A stretch of DNA of 64,000 nucleotides from NCBI GenBank assembly GCA_001600415.1, contig BCJX01000005.1, positions 1,654,405-1,718,404 on the forward strand, given 5' to 3'. The notes beneath the pieces were generated by a model. The model was not told where the DNA came from. It searched no databases and saw only the letters and a program-made list of their open reading frames with translations. Below, one piece after another: positions 9,131 to 19,917 of this stretch. This stretch comes from Pascua guehoae. Taxonomy: Eukaryota > Basidiomycota > Tremellomycetes > Trichosporonales > Trichosporonaceae. The first letter of the stretch is position 1. Each line of letters opens with the position of its first letter. The translations under genes were made by a program, and so were the position numbers.

Positions 9131-12036
9131 ATGTCCACCATGGCGACGACGACCGCCCACCTCGACGACCGCGGTGTCGCCCACCTCCTCAAGCACTTTA
9201 CGCACTCGCACCCGCTGCGCTCCCCGTCGCCCCTGCCGGCGAGTGCGCGGACGGACCCGCGCCAGAAGCAGCGTCTGCCGCCGCCCACCTCTTCGTCTCC
9301 GCTCCTGTGGACGCTGCCGACGTGGATTGCATTCGTCCAGTTTGCATTCGCAAAGGGCCTGCATATCCTCCTCAGCCTCATCAAGCATGTCGTGTTTGGG
9401 CCCCAGCGCAAGAGCTGGGGGTATCGCATGACCTTGGTGAGTGGGGATGCACCGTTGCGCCGATAAGCGCGTAAACCCGGTGGGGGTGATGGCCAAAGTG
9501 GTGGGGATGACGGGTAGGCAGAGCCGGGGGCGGGGAGAGATGGGCGAGGGGCCCTGTGGGACAGACCAGACCGAGACACGGACACGGACATGGACATGGA
9601 CACGGACAATTGCCCGAGACACACCCAAGTACCCGTACAAGCGAGCAAGCGGGTCGTGTGCGCGTCCGACGTTGGCGAGTTGGGCACGCCGCTGTCTCTC
9701 GCGCTCCCTGCGACCATGCTCACGCGACCCATACATCCCTTCGCCGTCGCGGTCACGCGACACAAGCACCAACATGCCCGCAACAACAAGCCCACTGACA
9801 CCCAGATCACCTCGTTTATGCGCAACGTCGCGAGCTACACCGACTTTGCCGATATTGTCCTCCTCCGCCGCCTCATCTCGCTCACATACTTTATCCCCCT
9901 GCCCGCGGACGCGGTCGTGACGCCCATTACGTTTCAGGTCCCCAAGCGCAAGGGCCAGGACGCAGCGCGTGGATTTTTGCGGTGAGTGCGGCGGCACGTG
10001 GGCTGGCGCGCGACGCGAGCCAACATTAGGCACATGCACGGGTCGACGCTGAGCGCGAGACCGACAGCGCTGACAACAGTGAATGGGACTTGCTGGAAAC
10101 CGGGACACGGGAACTCCAGGGCGAATGGGTTGTTGGCAACGACGTGTGGAAGCGGCTCAAGGCTGAGCGGCGCTCGCGGTGGCATGCCGAGATGCGCCGG
10201 CGATCGGCGCCGCACGGCCATACGCACGCGCCGTCGCGGCTGCGCGAGGAGGCACGAGATGACGTGTCGACGACGAGCTCGAGCAGCCCCCCGTTGCGGA
10301 GCATCGGCATGGCGCCGCAGATGTCGCGCGACACGGACTCTGGTTCGGGCCACGGTACGGGGGCGCGTACGAGTGGGCGTCAGACGCCCGACCCCGAGCT
10401 CGAGGGTGAGGCGGCTGCGGCGGGACTGAGCAGCAAGCGCGAACGTGTCATCTACTATGTGCACGGCGGCGCATACTATGTGGGCAACGCGGCGACGCAC
10501 CGCCTGATTACGATTGGCGTGAGCAAGTCGTGCAATGCGCGTGTGTTTGCCATCACGTACCGGCTCGCGCCCGAGGCGGCGTTTCCGCTCCCGCTCCTCG
10601 ACGTGCTGCACGGGTACCAGCGTCTGCTTGCGCCGCCGCTGTCGATCCCGCCCGAGAACATTATCATTGCCGGCGACAGTGCGGGTGGAGGTCTGTCTCT
10701 CGCACTCTGCATGTACCTCCGCGACAACGGGTATGCGCTGCCCGCGGGGCTCGTGCTCATGTCGCCGTGGGTGGACCTGACGATGAGCTGTGGGAGCTGG
10801 GACGAGAATGCCGACAGCGACGTGATCCCGCGCCCCGAGAGCGACGACCACCTAAACCCCGTTGCGTGCTACCTCGGGCCCAAGGGCCTCGCGCGCTATG
10901 TGACGCACCCGTACGCTTCGCCGCTGTTTGGTGACCTGCGCGGGCTCCCGCCCATTCTCATCCAGAGCGGCGACTCGGAGGTGCTGCGTGACGAAATCAC
11001 GCTGCTGGCACACAAGGCCACGCTCGCGGGTGTGCCCATCACCCACGAGCTGTACGAGGACATGGTGCACGTGTTCCAGACGTTTACGTGGCTCCCGGCG
11101 GCGCAGGCTGCGATCAACAGCGTCGGGCGCTGGGTCCGCCAGACCCTCCCACGCATCGAGTGGGAGCAGCGCCAGGCTGCCGCCCTCGCTGCCGAAGAGG
11201 CACGCGCGCTCGCGCACGAGGAAGAGGCCTCGCGCGGCGTTCACGACGACATGGAAGAGCTCGAGATTGCCGACGGCGCACCGTACCACGCCGCGACGGC
11301 TGGCTTTGCCGACACAGACTTTGACAGGTACGGGTACGCGTACGGCCCGGGTACGCCGGCACCGGCCCCCAGCGCAACGCTCGCCAGCGTCCACGGACCC
11401 CCCGTGCGACGCCGGTCGCGTGCGTCGTCGCGCGCCACCCTCGCACCCGGCGCGGTCGCCACGAGCGCATCCGCACTCGACGTGCACGCTCTCAGTTCGT
11501 CTCCCGTCACCCTCTCGCCGTCGCTCGCGCCGCAGCCCTCGCCAGGCCTCTCGCCCCGCCCCCGCCTCCGCCGCGCCGCCACTGCAGGCCCGGTGGCCGG
11601 CCACCGCTCGCCCTTTGCCTCCACCACGTCGCTCGCGTCGGTGTCGGCGTCGGCTTCCGCTTCCGCATCCTCGGCCACATCCACCCACCTCCCCCTCGCG
11701 TCCCCGGCCGCGCTCCGCCGCCGCCGCCAGACCGCATCCCTCAACATGGCCACGTCGGCACCCCACACCCCGCGCGAACCCCACACACCGCCCACACCCC
11801 GCACCGGCCTGCCCTCACCCACGCCGAGCGTGCGCCGCCGCCTCCGCGCCCCCAGCTACTCCCCCCACCCCACGACGCCCAGCACGCGCAACCGCAGCGC
11901 GTCGCACACCGACATTTTCCACCTCGTCGAGGGATACTATGACGGCGGCGCAGCGAATAACACGGTCGTGTACGCGCCTGGTGGAGAGATTCGCTCCGTC
12001 GGCGTCCTCGGCGACGAGGCGAGTGACGACGAGTGA
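9131..12036 (+). CDS. Membrane-anchored alpha/beta hydrolase (HSL-type, Abhydrolase_3) with long disordered tail
   Basis: Exons 9131-9436, 9806-9981 and 10080-12036 give 812 aa. The second acceptor was set at CTGACAACAG because it restores the frame REWDLLETG; the nearer ATTAG does not. A hydrophobic segment (WIAFVQFAFAKGLHILLSLI, about residues 59-79) suggests a membrane anchor. The catalytic core carries the oxyanion motif HGGAYY (about 289), nucleophile elbow GDSAGG (about 359), acid SGDSEVLRDE (about 458) and His in MVHVFQ (about 490). This is the hormone-sensitive-lipase / steryl acetyl hydrolase family, which hydrolyses ester bonds of lipids or sterols. After residue 520 there are nearly 300 residues of Ser/Pro/Arg-rich low-complexity sequence, unusual for the family and suggestive of phosphoregulation. 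The substrate is unknown. Confidence 0.9.
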
Positions 12037-12514
12037 GGAGGAACGTGATCTGGGAAGAGCATGTATGGGAGAGACGGTTGTATGTACAGATTGTTATGTC
12101 ATTCATGCCAGGTTACGACTGTTACAATGTGGCGTGCGGTGTTGGCCGGTGGGGTGTGTGCTGGGGTTGGCCGTTTGGACGGTTGGAGGGATTTTAAGCG
12201 TGTTGTAAACCAGGCAAGCAGGGAGGCAGGCAGCAAGGCAAGCAGGATCCGCCAAATGAGCGCAGTGCAGCAAGACGGACAGTGACGAAGAGGGGATATC
12301 CTTGACACCCCCAACGTTACTTGGCCTACGTTGACTTTAACTCGAGGCAATCTCATCATCACACCTGTCGTCTCCCGGCTTCTGAACATGTCGAGGAGCA
12401 GCCAAAGAGGAGGATCTCTTGACGTTTGACAGGGTCGACCTGCTGCTTTTCCTCTCACGCGAAGCGTGGTTGGGAAAACATTCCCATTCCCAGTTTCCAG
12501 AGAACTTGTGCGGA

Positions 12515-12562
12515 GCACGAGCATCTTGTGCTAAGAATGCGCTCTAACTGAGCTAAATCGCC
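12515..12562 (-). pseudogene. tRNA-Ala-like 5' half (relic)
   Basis: Reads GGCGATT, TA, GCTC, AGTTA, GAGC, then CATTC and TTAGCAC with an AGC anticodon. That is an acceptor strand, D-arm and anticodon arm in the right order. No matching T-arm or 3' acceptor strand follows, so it is a truncated or decayed tRNA gene retaining only an A-box. Confidence 0.4.
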
Positions 12563-13053
12563 ATTGACCAGCTCATGCAGCTCATCCACTGAGCAGTCTC
12601 CACGACATTCCACACTCCACACCACTCGATACTCGACACCCCGCCGTCCCCAGCCCACCGTCTCAAGCCTACTCGATGCAACCATGCAGTTGTAACTCTG
12701 AGGCACACGCCAGTCTCGCCATCCCACGCCTTGTGCGCGCATGCCTCCTGTTGCAAGGCTACTGTAGGTATGGGGGTTATCGCCATCGGTACTGTGCGCG
12801 TCCTCTAAAAGCAGCCAAGGCAGCGCCAAGTCGAGCGGTGGGTTTACGGGAGACGCCCATGTGGGTCCAGCTCGGCGACTGGCAGTGCGATACCCCACAG
12901 AGCGCAGCCCAGACCGCACGTCGCCGAGCCGAGGTCGTATACCCACTGTCGGATGCAGGCCATAGCCAGCAGTCGGCAGCTGGCAGATTACATCGATTGA
13001 CCACGGTCCCAGTGACCTCGGGCGGACGGTTCATCCATACACCTCTACCCCAT

Positions 13054-13111
13054 ACACCCACACCCACACCCACACCCACACCCACACCCACACCCACACC
13101 CACACCCACAC
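13054..13111. repeat. (CCCACA)n hexanucleotide array
   Basis: About nine to ten near-perfect copies of the 6-mer ACACCC, flanked by looser CCAACACGACC copies. Confidence 0.95.
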
Positions 13112-14211
13112 AACCAACACGACCAACACGACCCAGACGACCCACAAGGCACCCCCGACCACCAAGACCCCCTCGCCAGCCCTGGCGGTATGCCAAGAAT
13201 CCTCGACGCGGCACGCAAGCGTGCAAGCGATACGCGACGGCCAAACGCGTCGCGTCGTTCCCACACTCGCACACTCCCCCATCCAATCCTCCACTCATGC
13301 CACCGTCGCGTCCGGTCGCGTCCCGTCGCGTCGTCGCGTCATCGCGTCGACGCGTCGCGTTGCGTGTGCGTGCGCAGCCAGCCGCAGTCTGATCCGGACG
13401 CATGGCAGCCTCCTCCTGGGCCTCCAACTGCGGCTGAGGCTGCATGGCTGCAACTGCAGGAATGGGTGCGGCACACTTACCCCGCCGGATATCCACAGTA
13501 CGTCCGGGGGAGTGCAGCCAGCCGCCCGGATCCTGATCCTGATCCTCGCCCGATGCCTGCCTGCCCCATGCCTGCCCCATGCCTGCCGCATGCGTATCTG
13601 GCATCCTGCGTGCTGTCGTTTCGAGTCGCAGCAGTCTCTGGGCAGTGCTTTGGACCTCGAGACTCGAGACCTGGGGGCCGTCGGGTGTGGTGCGGAAACG
13701 ATAATAACAATGGGGCAGTGCACCTCCCTGGCCTCGTCCCAAATAAGAACACCGCCTCACACCGCCTCCTCCACCCCTCCACCCCTCCACCCCAACCCAC
13801 CACCCCATCCCAGACCCAGACCCAGGCCACACCGCCCCCCCTTCCCATCTGTCAACAGCCCGCTCGCTCGGTTCGCAAGCTTCGCAAGTATGTGCACTTA
13901 TGCATGTCCCATGTCCCGACCCAGGTCCGGATCGACACGCGCCAGATCGACAGGGCCAGCGGACCAGCGAGGGCTAGGATGTCGCGAGCGATGGCGTGAG
14001 AAGGAGCGTGTATGTCGTGATGATTATCTTATCTCCCCTAGCGCCCAAGTATACTGTATATCAGATAGCGACGACGTTGGACACTCTCGACCATCATCGG
14101 CATACTTGTCGTCTTGACGAGCAGCGTGCAGAGCAGGTTGAGGATGGAAGAGGTGGAATCGCCACAAACGTGCGCCCCGGGCGTACGGTGCAGTCACCCG
14201 CGGTGCCCGAC

Positions 14212-14335
14212 TTGCTTGCCTGCCCGCCTCACTGCCTTGCTGCCTGCCAGCTGCCTGTGTGTGGCAGCTGTCTGCCCTCCTGCAGCCTCCTTACCTGTCT
14301 GCCTGCAGCTGTCTGCCTGCAGCTGCCTGCCTGCC
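14212..14335. repeat. CTGCCTG-rich degenerate tandem repeat
   Basis: Many imperfect copies of CTGCCTGC and CTGCAGCTG over about 120 bp, giving an interrupted low-complexity tract. Confidence 0.8.
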
Positions 14336-14635
14336 CAAACCGGTCCCAGCCGGGCAGCCGGGCTCTCTTCGGCAGCCCAGCTCGCCATCTCCCGAACTCT
14401 CCCCCTGCCCCTGCCCTGCCCGCGTGCGCCACTTGCGTTTAGTCTGCACCGCCTCGCTGCGCAGCAACCTTGAACTTTGGCGCTGCTCTGTGCGCAAGTC
14501 ACGGCGCAGCAGGCGTTGTGCATTGTTGCAGCCTTGTGCAAAATGTGCGCCGTTACGCACTGTGGGTGACGAGTTTTGACAGGTGCAGGTGTGCACATTC
14601 GGGCATGCATCCCTTTTGGGCCCTGGAGACTCCCT

Positions 14636-14694
14636 GCCAAGGTGTCCAGTGTCGCTGCCAAGGTGTCGAGGTGTCACTCTGCCAAGGTGTCGAT
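14636..14694. repeat. Three spaced copies of TGCCAAGGTGTC
   Basis: The 12-mer occurs at about 14636, 14656 and 14681, each followed by G/C-A-rich spacers, with a further partial AGGTGTC between copies 2 and 3. Confidence 0.85.
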
Positions 14695-14921
14695 ATCGCT
14701 GTCGATCGCGAGGCAAACGCGGGCGAGGTGATTGGTTAGTCGAGGGGAGAGTCACAGTCCGCTGCGCCGATGTGCTCGATTCGACTCTTCTCGCTGCCCC
14801 CCGCCCCCACTTCTTAGGTTAACCGTGCATAACATGCCTTCCGCACACACGGCACTACTAAATTAAAGCGCGAGTACGCGGAAAGGGGCGACGCGTACTG
14901 AAACGGGCTATATCAAAGAAA

Positions 14922-14947
14922 GAGAGAGAGATGAGAGAGAGAGAGGG
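14922..14947. repeat. GA tract
   Basis: Imperfect (GA)n run in the 3' flank of the CFEM gene. Confidence 0.9.
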
Positions 14948-15034
14948 GGTGTACGCGCACACAGCAAGTCATGCCGGCGTTCGAGGTAGCTAGAGATTGT
15001 TGGGTTTGGTGGTGGTGGTGGGGGTTCACGCGAC

Positions 15035-15990
15035 TTAGAGAACAAAGACGGTACCGGCGACGGCACCGACGGCGGCGAGGGCGAGGCCCTTGAAGCCAAC
15101 AAAGTCGGCGACGGCGCCCGAGGTGGGGGCGGCCGAGCCCGAGGGGGTGGTGCCCGACGCGGTCGTGTTGCCAGTGGCGGAGGCGGAGCCCGAGGCGGCG
15201 GCAGAGCCCGAGCCGGCAGCCGAGCCAGAGGTGGCGGCACCCGAGGTGGCGGCGCCAGAGGCGGCGGCCGACGAGGCGCTACCGGCAGCACCGCCGGCGG
15301 CGTCAGTGCCCGAAGCGGCGGCCGAGCCGGCGGTCGAGGCAGCCTCCGAGGCCGAGGCAGAGGCGTCGCTGGCGGCGGCCGACGAGGCGGCGGGGGCGTC
15401 GCTGGCAGAGGCCGACGCGCCGTCACCGCTGCAGACCTGCTGCTGGAAGCCGAGGGCCGCAGTGACCTGGTCAGGGCACTGGCTGTGCGGCGTCAGTCAC
15501 TGCGGGCGCGGGGCGCGGGGGGTGCTCGTACTACTCACGAGGTGATGCAGCTAGTGGCCGAGGTCAGGAAGGTTTGGCTCGTGCAGTAGCAGGCCGTGTC
15601 GGTAAGGCCCTGGCAGTTGGCCTCGGTGACGGCGTTGGTCGCGCAGGTGAGGACACACTGGTCGACCGACGAGGCGTCAACGCTGGAGGTTAGCGAGGGG
15701 CGAACAGTGCGTGGGCGGGGCGGAATAGGGTTTGGGTCATGAATGGAGAGAGAAAAGCCAGTCATTGAAAGCCAGCCATTGTGTGGGGCTTTGGCTCGGC
15801 TTCGACTTTGGCTTCTAGGCTCCGCCAGAGCTAGTGACCATGGCTCGGCGGGGATGCTGCGAATGCTACAACTACCCAGGCGGGGAGTGCGCGCATCACA
15901 CTTCAACGACTCGAGCAAGACTCACCCGTTGATGGTCTGGGCAGAGACGGCCGAAGCGACAAGGACGGCGGCGAGGGTAAAGGCCTTCAT
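15035..15990 (-). CDS. CFEM-domain GPI-anchored cell-surface protein
   Basis: Exons 15926-15990, 15539-15682 and 15035-15482 give 218 aa. Residues 1-18 are a signal peptide (MKAFTLAAVLVASAVSA). The CFEM domain follows with exactly eight Cys: QC, LTC, NC, ACYC, SC, QC and VC. A roughly 100-residue Ala/Ser/Gly-rich stalk comes next. The C-terminus is hydrophobic (KGLALAAVGAVAGTVFVL), the signal for GPI attachment. CFEM proteins sit in the plasma membrane or wall, and several bind haem or take part in iron uptake; the Asp that ligates haem in Csa2-type proteins cannot be assigned with certainty here. The last acceptor was set at GCACAG, since this keeps SQCPDQV in frame. Confidence 0.93.
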
Positions 15991-18532
15991 GTTTGTTTCG
16001 TAAGTTGGTTGGGTGGGTGGGGTAGTGAACGTGAGAGAGGAGGGAATGTCGCTGTCGGGGTGGAGAGGCTTGCCTGGATGAGTGGGTGGGTGGAAGAAAT
16101 GTGGGAGATGCGGGATGGGGACTCTTATATGGCCAGTGGGAGCGAGGGGAGGGTAGGGGGAGGGGTGAGGGGCAGGGGGACGCGCACGACCGGGGAGGGA
16201 GGAAAGAGCTCTCGAGACGCGGGCGATTCGGCGCGAGTGAGCCGGCGGCTGCGCGCGGGGTCTATTGGGCGCGAGGCGTGCGCGCCAGTACGCCAGAGGC
16301 CGGCCAGAGGGGTTAGCTCGGCGGGAGAGGGTACGGTACAAGGTCGATGCGGTCGAGGCTTGAAGGCTAATGCATGCAGCAGTGGGTGCGCGCTTCGGTA
16401 CGGCGCTTGGGAGATATGACTCGTCGGGAGAGATCGAGCCCCGGGCGGCGGGCACCGGGGCGCCAGGCAGCTGCAGGCAGCTGCAGGCAGGCTCTGGCTC
16501 TGGCGTTAGTCTAGCGTCGTTTGGGCATTCCAAACGGCAACAGGCCGCCGGGGTCCAGAATCAAACATTTCAGACACCCGACACCAAAGAAGAAAAAAAA
16601 GCCAGTCCTACAGCGCACGACGCCAGTTGATCCGGGTCTTTCCCTCTGTATCCTGTATCGGCTAGTACTCATTGGGTCAACTGGCACACGCACTGCGCCA
16701 TGGCGCCATGGTGCCACGGGGCCACGGGGCCACATGGTCAGCTCGGGCTTTGACCTGCTTTGACCTGCTTTGGCCCCTCTGTCCGCGCCCGCGCACTGTT
16801 GCGGCGGCACAAGCCGTCCTGCAAAGCTGGTACCGAGCTGGGCGTGGGCATGCGACCATGTCGACCGACCGTACGAGCAAGCAAACGTGCCCAAAGGGAC
16901 GCACTGACGCACGCACGCACGAGACGAGGGCCAACGCAAACCGTGTATACATAACCGGGCGTGACTGGATCCATGAGTACTACACTACACTGTGCGGGGG
17001 GCTGACGTTTTTGCATACCGCGTGCCGCACAGGCACAATGACAGAAGCAAAGCCAGTTTTTTATTCAGTACCGAGATTGATTTCATAAAGAGCCAAAATT
17101 CGTTACAAGGCACAAGACCCAAGGCATACTTGTATCCCCGGGCAGAAAACTAATAGTGCGTATTGATATACAATTCAGGGTGCCCAACTATGTGAGGAGG
17201 GATCGGTCAACAAGGTGTGTGTCTGCATCTCAGGGTCCAATCGGGGCATGACTCGTACAAACAGGGCATAGGCGGGGCACGGGGGCACACCCGGGCGGCG
17301 GGGGGACAAAGGGGCCGGAAGAGTAGTGTTACATGCACCCATTATCCTAATCTTGTGCGCATATTGTACTGGTCGCGCATCGCTCATCGCTCATCTCGTC
17401 TCGTCTCATCTCGTCTCGTGCGCCTCGACGCGCGGCGGTCCAAACACGCGCACGTTGGCTCTTTGCCGAGAATCAATCTCTTGCTCCCGTCTCGTCCGTT
17501 ACCTGTTACCCACCATGGACCGTACCTTGCTGTTACATTGCAAAAGGTGCACACCCATGTCCCATGTGCCTCTGCCTCTGCCTTTCCTTGCCTTGGGCTG
17601 CCCGTTTTTTTCTACCGGCAATGCGAGTCCGAGCTAGCGATCTAGCGATTCTGGGCGTTTTCCTCGTCCCTGGCCCGGCTCGCCCAGTGTGCATTGCCTT
17701 GCATTTGCATTGCACGCATGCGGTGCCTGTTGCATAAAGGTCCTTTACAGTTGGCAGCGCATGCCAGCCCACAGCGGCAGGCGGCAGGCGGCTGGCCGGC
17801 CACACCACACCCCACATGCACACATGGCGTCCAGGTGCTGTTCTGCATCCCGGGCCTGCACGCACTGCCAGCCAGCAGCCAGGTGTGCAGGTGTCTTGTC
17901 TGGCAGCATGCGGCAATTTCCGCAATCTTCGGAGGTGCCAGCGAATCGGCTCGGCTCTGCGTCATGCGTCACCTCGTCCATGTGGTGAATTGCCTTGCCT
18001 TTTGTTGTTGATACCGGTGCTGCCGGTCGTGGGCGAGCCTGGGTCAACAAGCCACCCAGCACCCAGGCCAGGCCATCCACCGGCGACTGGCCACTGCCCC
18101 GGTGCCAGCATTTCTGGCCCCCACCTGGCCCCCAGGCTGCTGGCTGCTGGCGCTCCGATCCGCAGCACCGCCGTTCCAGCGGCTAATTCGCCGGCCACAG
18201 GACGAGTGCAAGCACGAGCACAAGCACAGTGCAAGCATGCAAGCATGCAACGTGCGACCGAGCAACGTGCACAAGCGCGGGGCACCCGGCACCTGGAGTG
18301 TGCATGCGAGCCGTCGAGCCGTCTAGCCGTTGGTGTGGCACAAAGGACGCAGGCCAGGCGCCCACAAGGTGCATGTGTGACCCGACCTCGAACCTGGAAT
18401 GGGAGAGAAATAGCACGCCAAGGATCTCTTACCGCACAGGTCGCCAGTCACCCATTGGCTCTGCTCGTGTGGCCCCGACTGTGCCCCCCCGACAATGCCC
18501 CGCCTGTGCGTCAACTGCCCTGGGCTGCCCCG

Positions 18533-18588
18533 GATTGCCCAATTGCCCAGTTGCCCAATTTTCCCAATTACTGTACCCAATTACCCCT
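18533..18588. repeat. Cluster of CCCAATT motifs
   Basis: Five to six copies of (T/G)CCCAATT or TCCCAATTA within 56 bp. Confidence 0.75.
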
Positions 18589-19409
18589 TTGGACGCCCGC
18601 ATGGTGCCGTGCTGCGCGCTGCACCGCCTCACCGCCTCGCCGCCTTGGCGTTGCATTGGCGCGCACCTTGTCGTGTGTCCATGTCGCCATGTCGCGCGCG
18701 CCCGTCGCCCGTCGCGCCCATTGCGTTCACCGACACCCCCAGCGCCCACCGAGCGCCACGCCTGGGATGAATGTCATGGATGGATGTGCAGCCTGCAGCC
18801 TGTCAGTAGCCTCCATTTGCCGTTTGCCGGTCTGCCCCCCCGCAATTGTTCTGCCATTATTGTTGAACAATCACCCTGTCCTGCCCGTCGCGTCCTGTCC
18901 TATCCTGCCCTTTGGTCATCATGCATCCAACTTGCAGCCATGGATCACGAGAGTCGCGCCACATACCCCCGCCGCTTACCGGCTGGCGTCACCTGGCAAA
19001 CGCCCCAAAGTCCGAAAACCCAACCTCGAGTCCAGGGCACGGGCCACTCGAACACGCCGATCATGAACCAACCATCCAAACCCAAGAGCGCGCAACGCAA
19101 ATGTGGCACTTTTGCGCGCTCGCGCTGCTTTATTGCTCGACAGTGCAGCAGTTGCCGGGCTCAACGCGTACCCGGGGTGGGCACGGGCGGTGCGGCACGG
19201 TGCGGGGCGCGCGTGGAGCCTTCCCGGGGCCACCGAGCAGGGGTAGACGAATAGGCAGGTGGCAGTGGACATTGACGGGTGAGGCGGCCCTGTCAGGCTC
19301 GAGACGTTTCAGCTGCAGCCCACGCAGTCGCCGCGGTAATGTGGCAGAAGCGGGGTGCGACTGATTAAGGAGCTGGACACGGACACGCACGCCCTGCGAC
19401 CAAGTACCC

Positions 19410-19512
19410 GATACCCAGCACCCACACCCACCACCCACCACCCATAACCCATCACCCATAGCCCACACCCACAGCCCACAACCGACCACCCACCCACACC
19501 CACACACCCACG
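19410..19512. repeat. CCCA-rich degenerate repeat
   Basis: Runs of CACCCA, AACCCAT and AGCCCAC over about 100 bp, all C-rich on the plus strand. The units vary too much for an active telomere repeat. Confidence 0.7.
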
Positions 19513-19882
19513 GGGCACGATCGGGGCCACAAGCCCGCCGCCCAGGGACCAGAGACCCGACCGTGGCGGTGGCTGATGGCGGCACCGCCTTGCTTGCCAA
19601 TTGCCAAGCGCTGATTCCACAGAATTAGATGCCGCCGCGGACGCCGGGGGTGCGTCCGAGCTCGGTCGAGGGCCGTGGTGAGCGAGTGGGCCGGTGGGGC
19701 TGGGCTGGGTCATGAACTGAACGGCTGTGGCCTGTGGGTCCCCTCTGGGCGGATTTCAAGATCCACGCGGGGCAAGATGCAAGCCGCCTCTCACTGAACA
19801 CGCCTTTGTCACACCCATACCTCACACCCCTTTGACACGCCCATACAGTCATTCACTCGCGTGCACCGCCTCGAACTCTCCG

Positions 19883-19917
19883 CTCATCTGATCTCATCTG
19901 ATCTCGTCTGATCCCAG
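19883..19917. repeat. ATCTCATCTG tandem repeat
   Basis: Three successive 10-bp copies, the third with one change (ATCTCGTCTG). Confidence 0.85.

Larger units (their letters stand above)
12037..15034. other. Gene-poor region of 3 kb
   Basis: It contains a tRNA-Ala-like half, a (CCCACA)n array, CTGC-rich sequence, three TGCCAAGGTGTC repeats and a GA tract. A short segment at about 13391-13500 (plus-strand frame with WLQLQEWVRHTYPAG, ending at a GTACGT donor) resembles an isolated exon, but I could not extend it into a gene. Confidence 0.5.

Noticed and set aside
8573..10108. 511-codon minus-strand frame
   Set aside because: It overlaps the last TAH18 exon and two well-supported hydrolase exons, and its text is Arg-rich shadow sequence.
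13391..13500. Isolated exon-like segment (WLQLQEWVRHTYPAG)
   Set aside because: It has an acceptor and a GTACGT donor but no partner exon; the opposite strand reads equally well.
12777..13832. 351-codon minus-strand frame with Gly-Val repeat
   Set aside because: It is driven by the (CCCACA)n array. No domain is present and there is an equally open plus strand.
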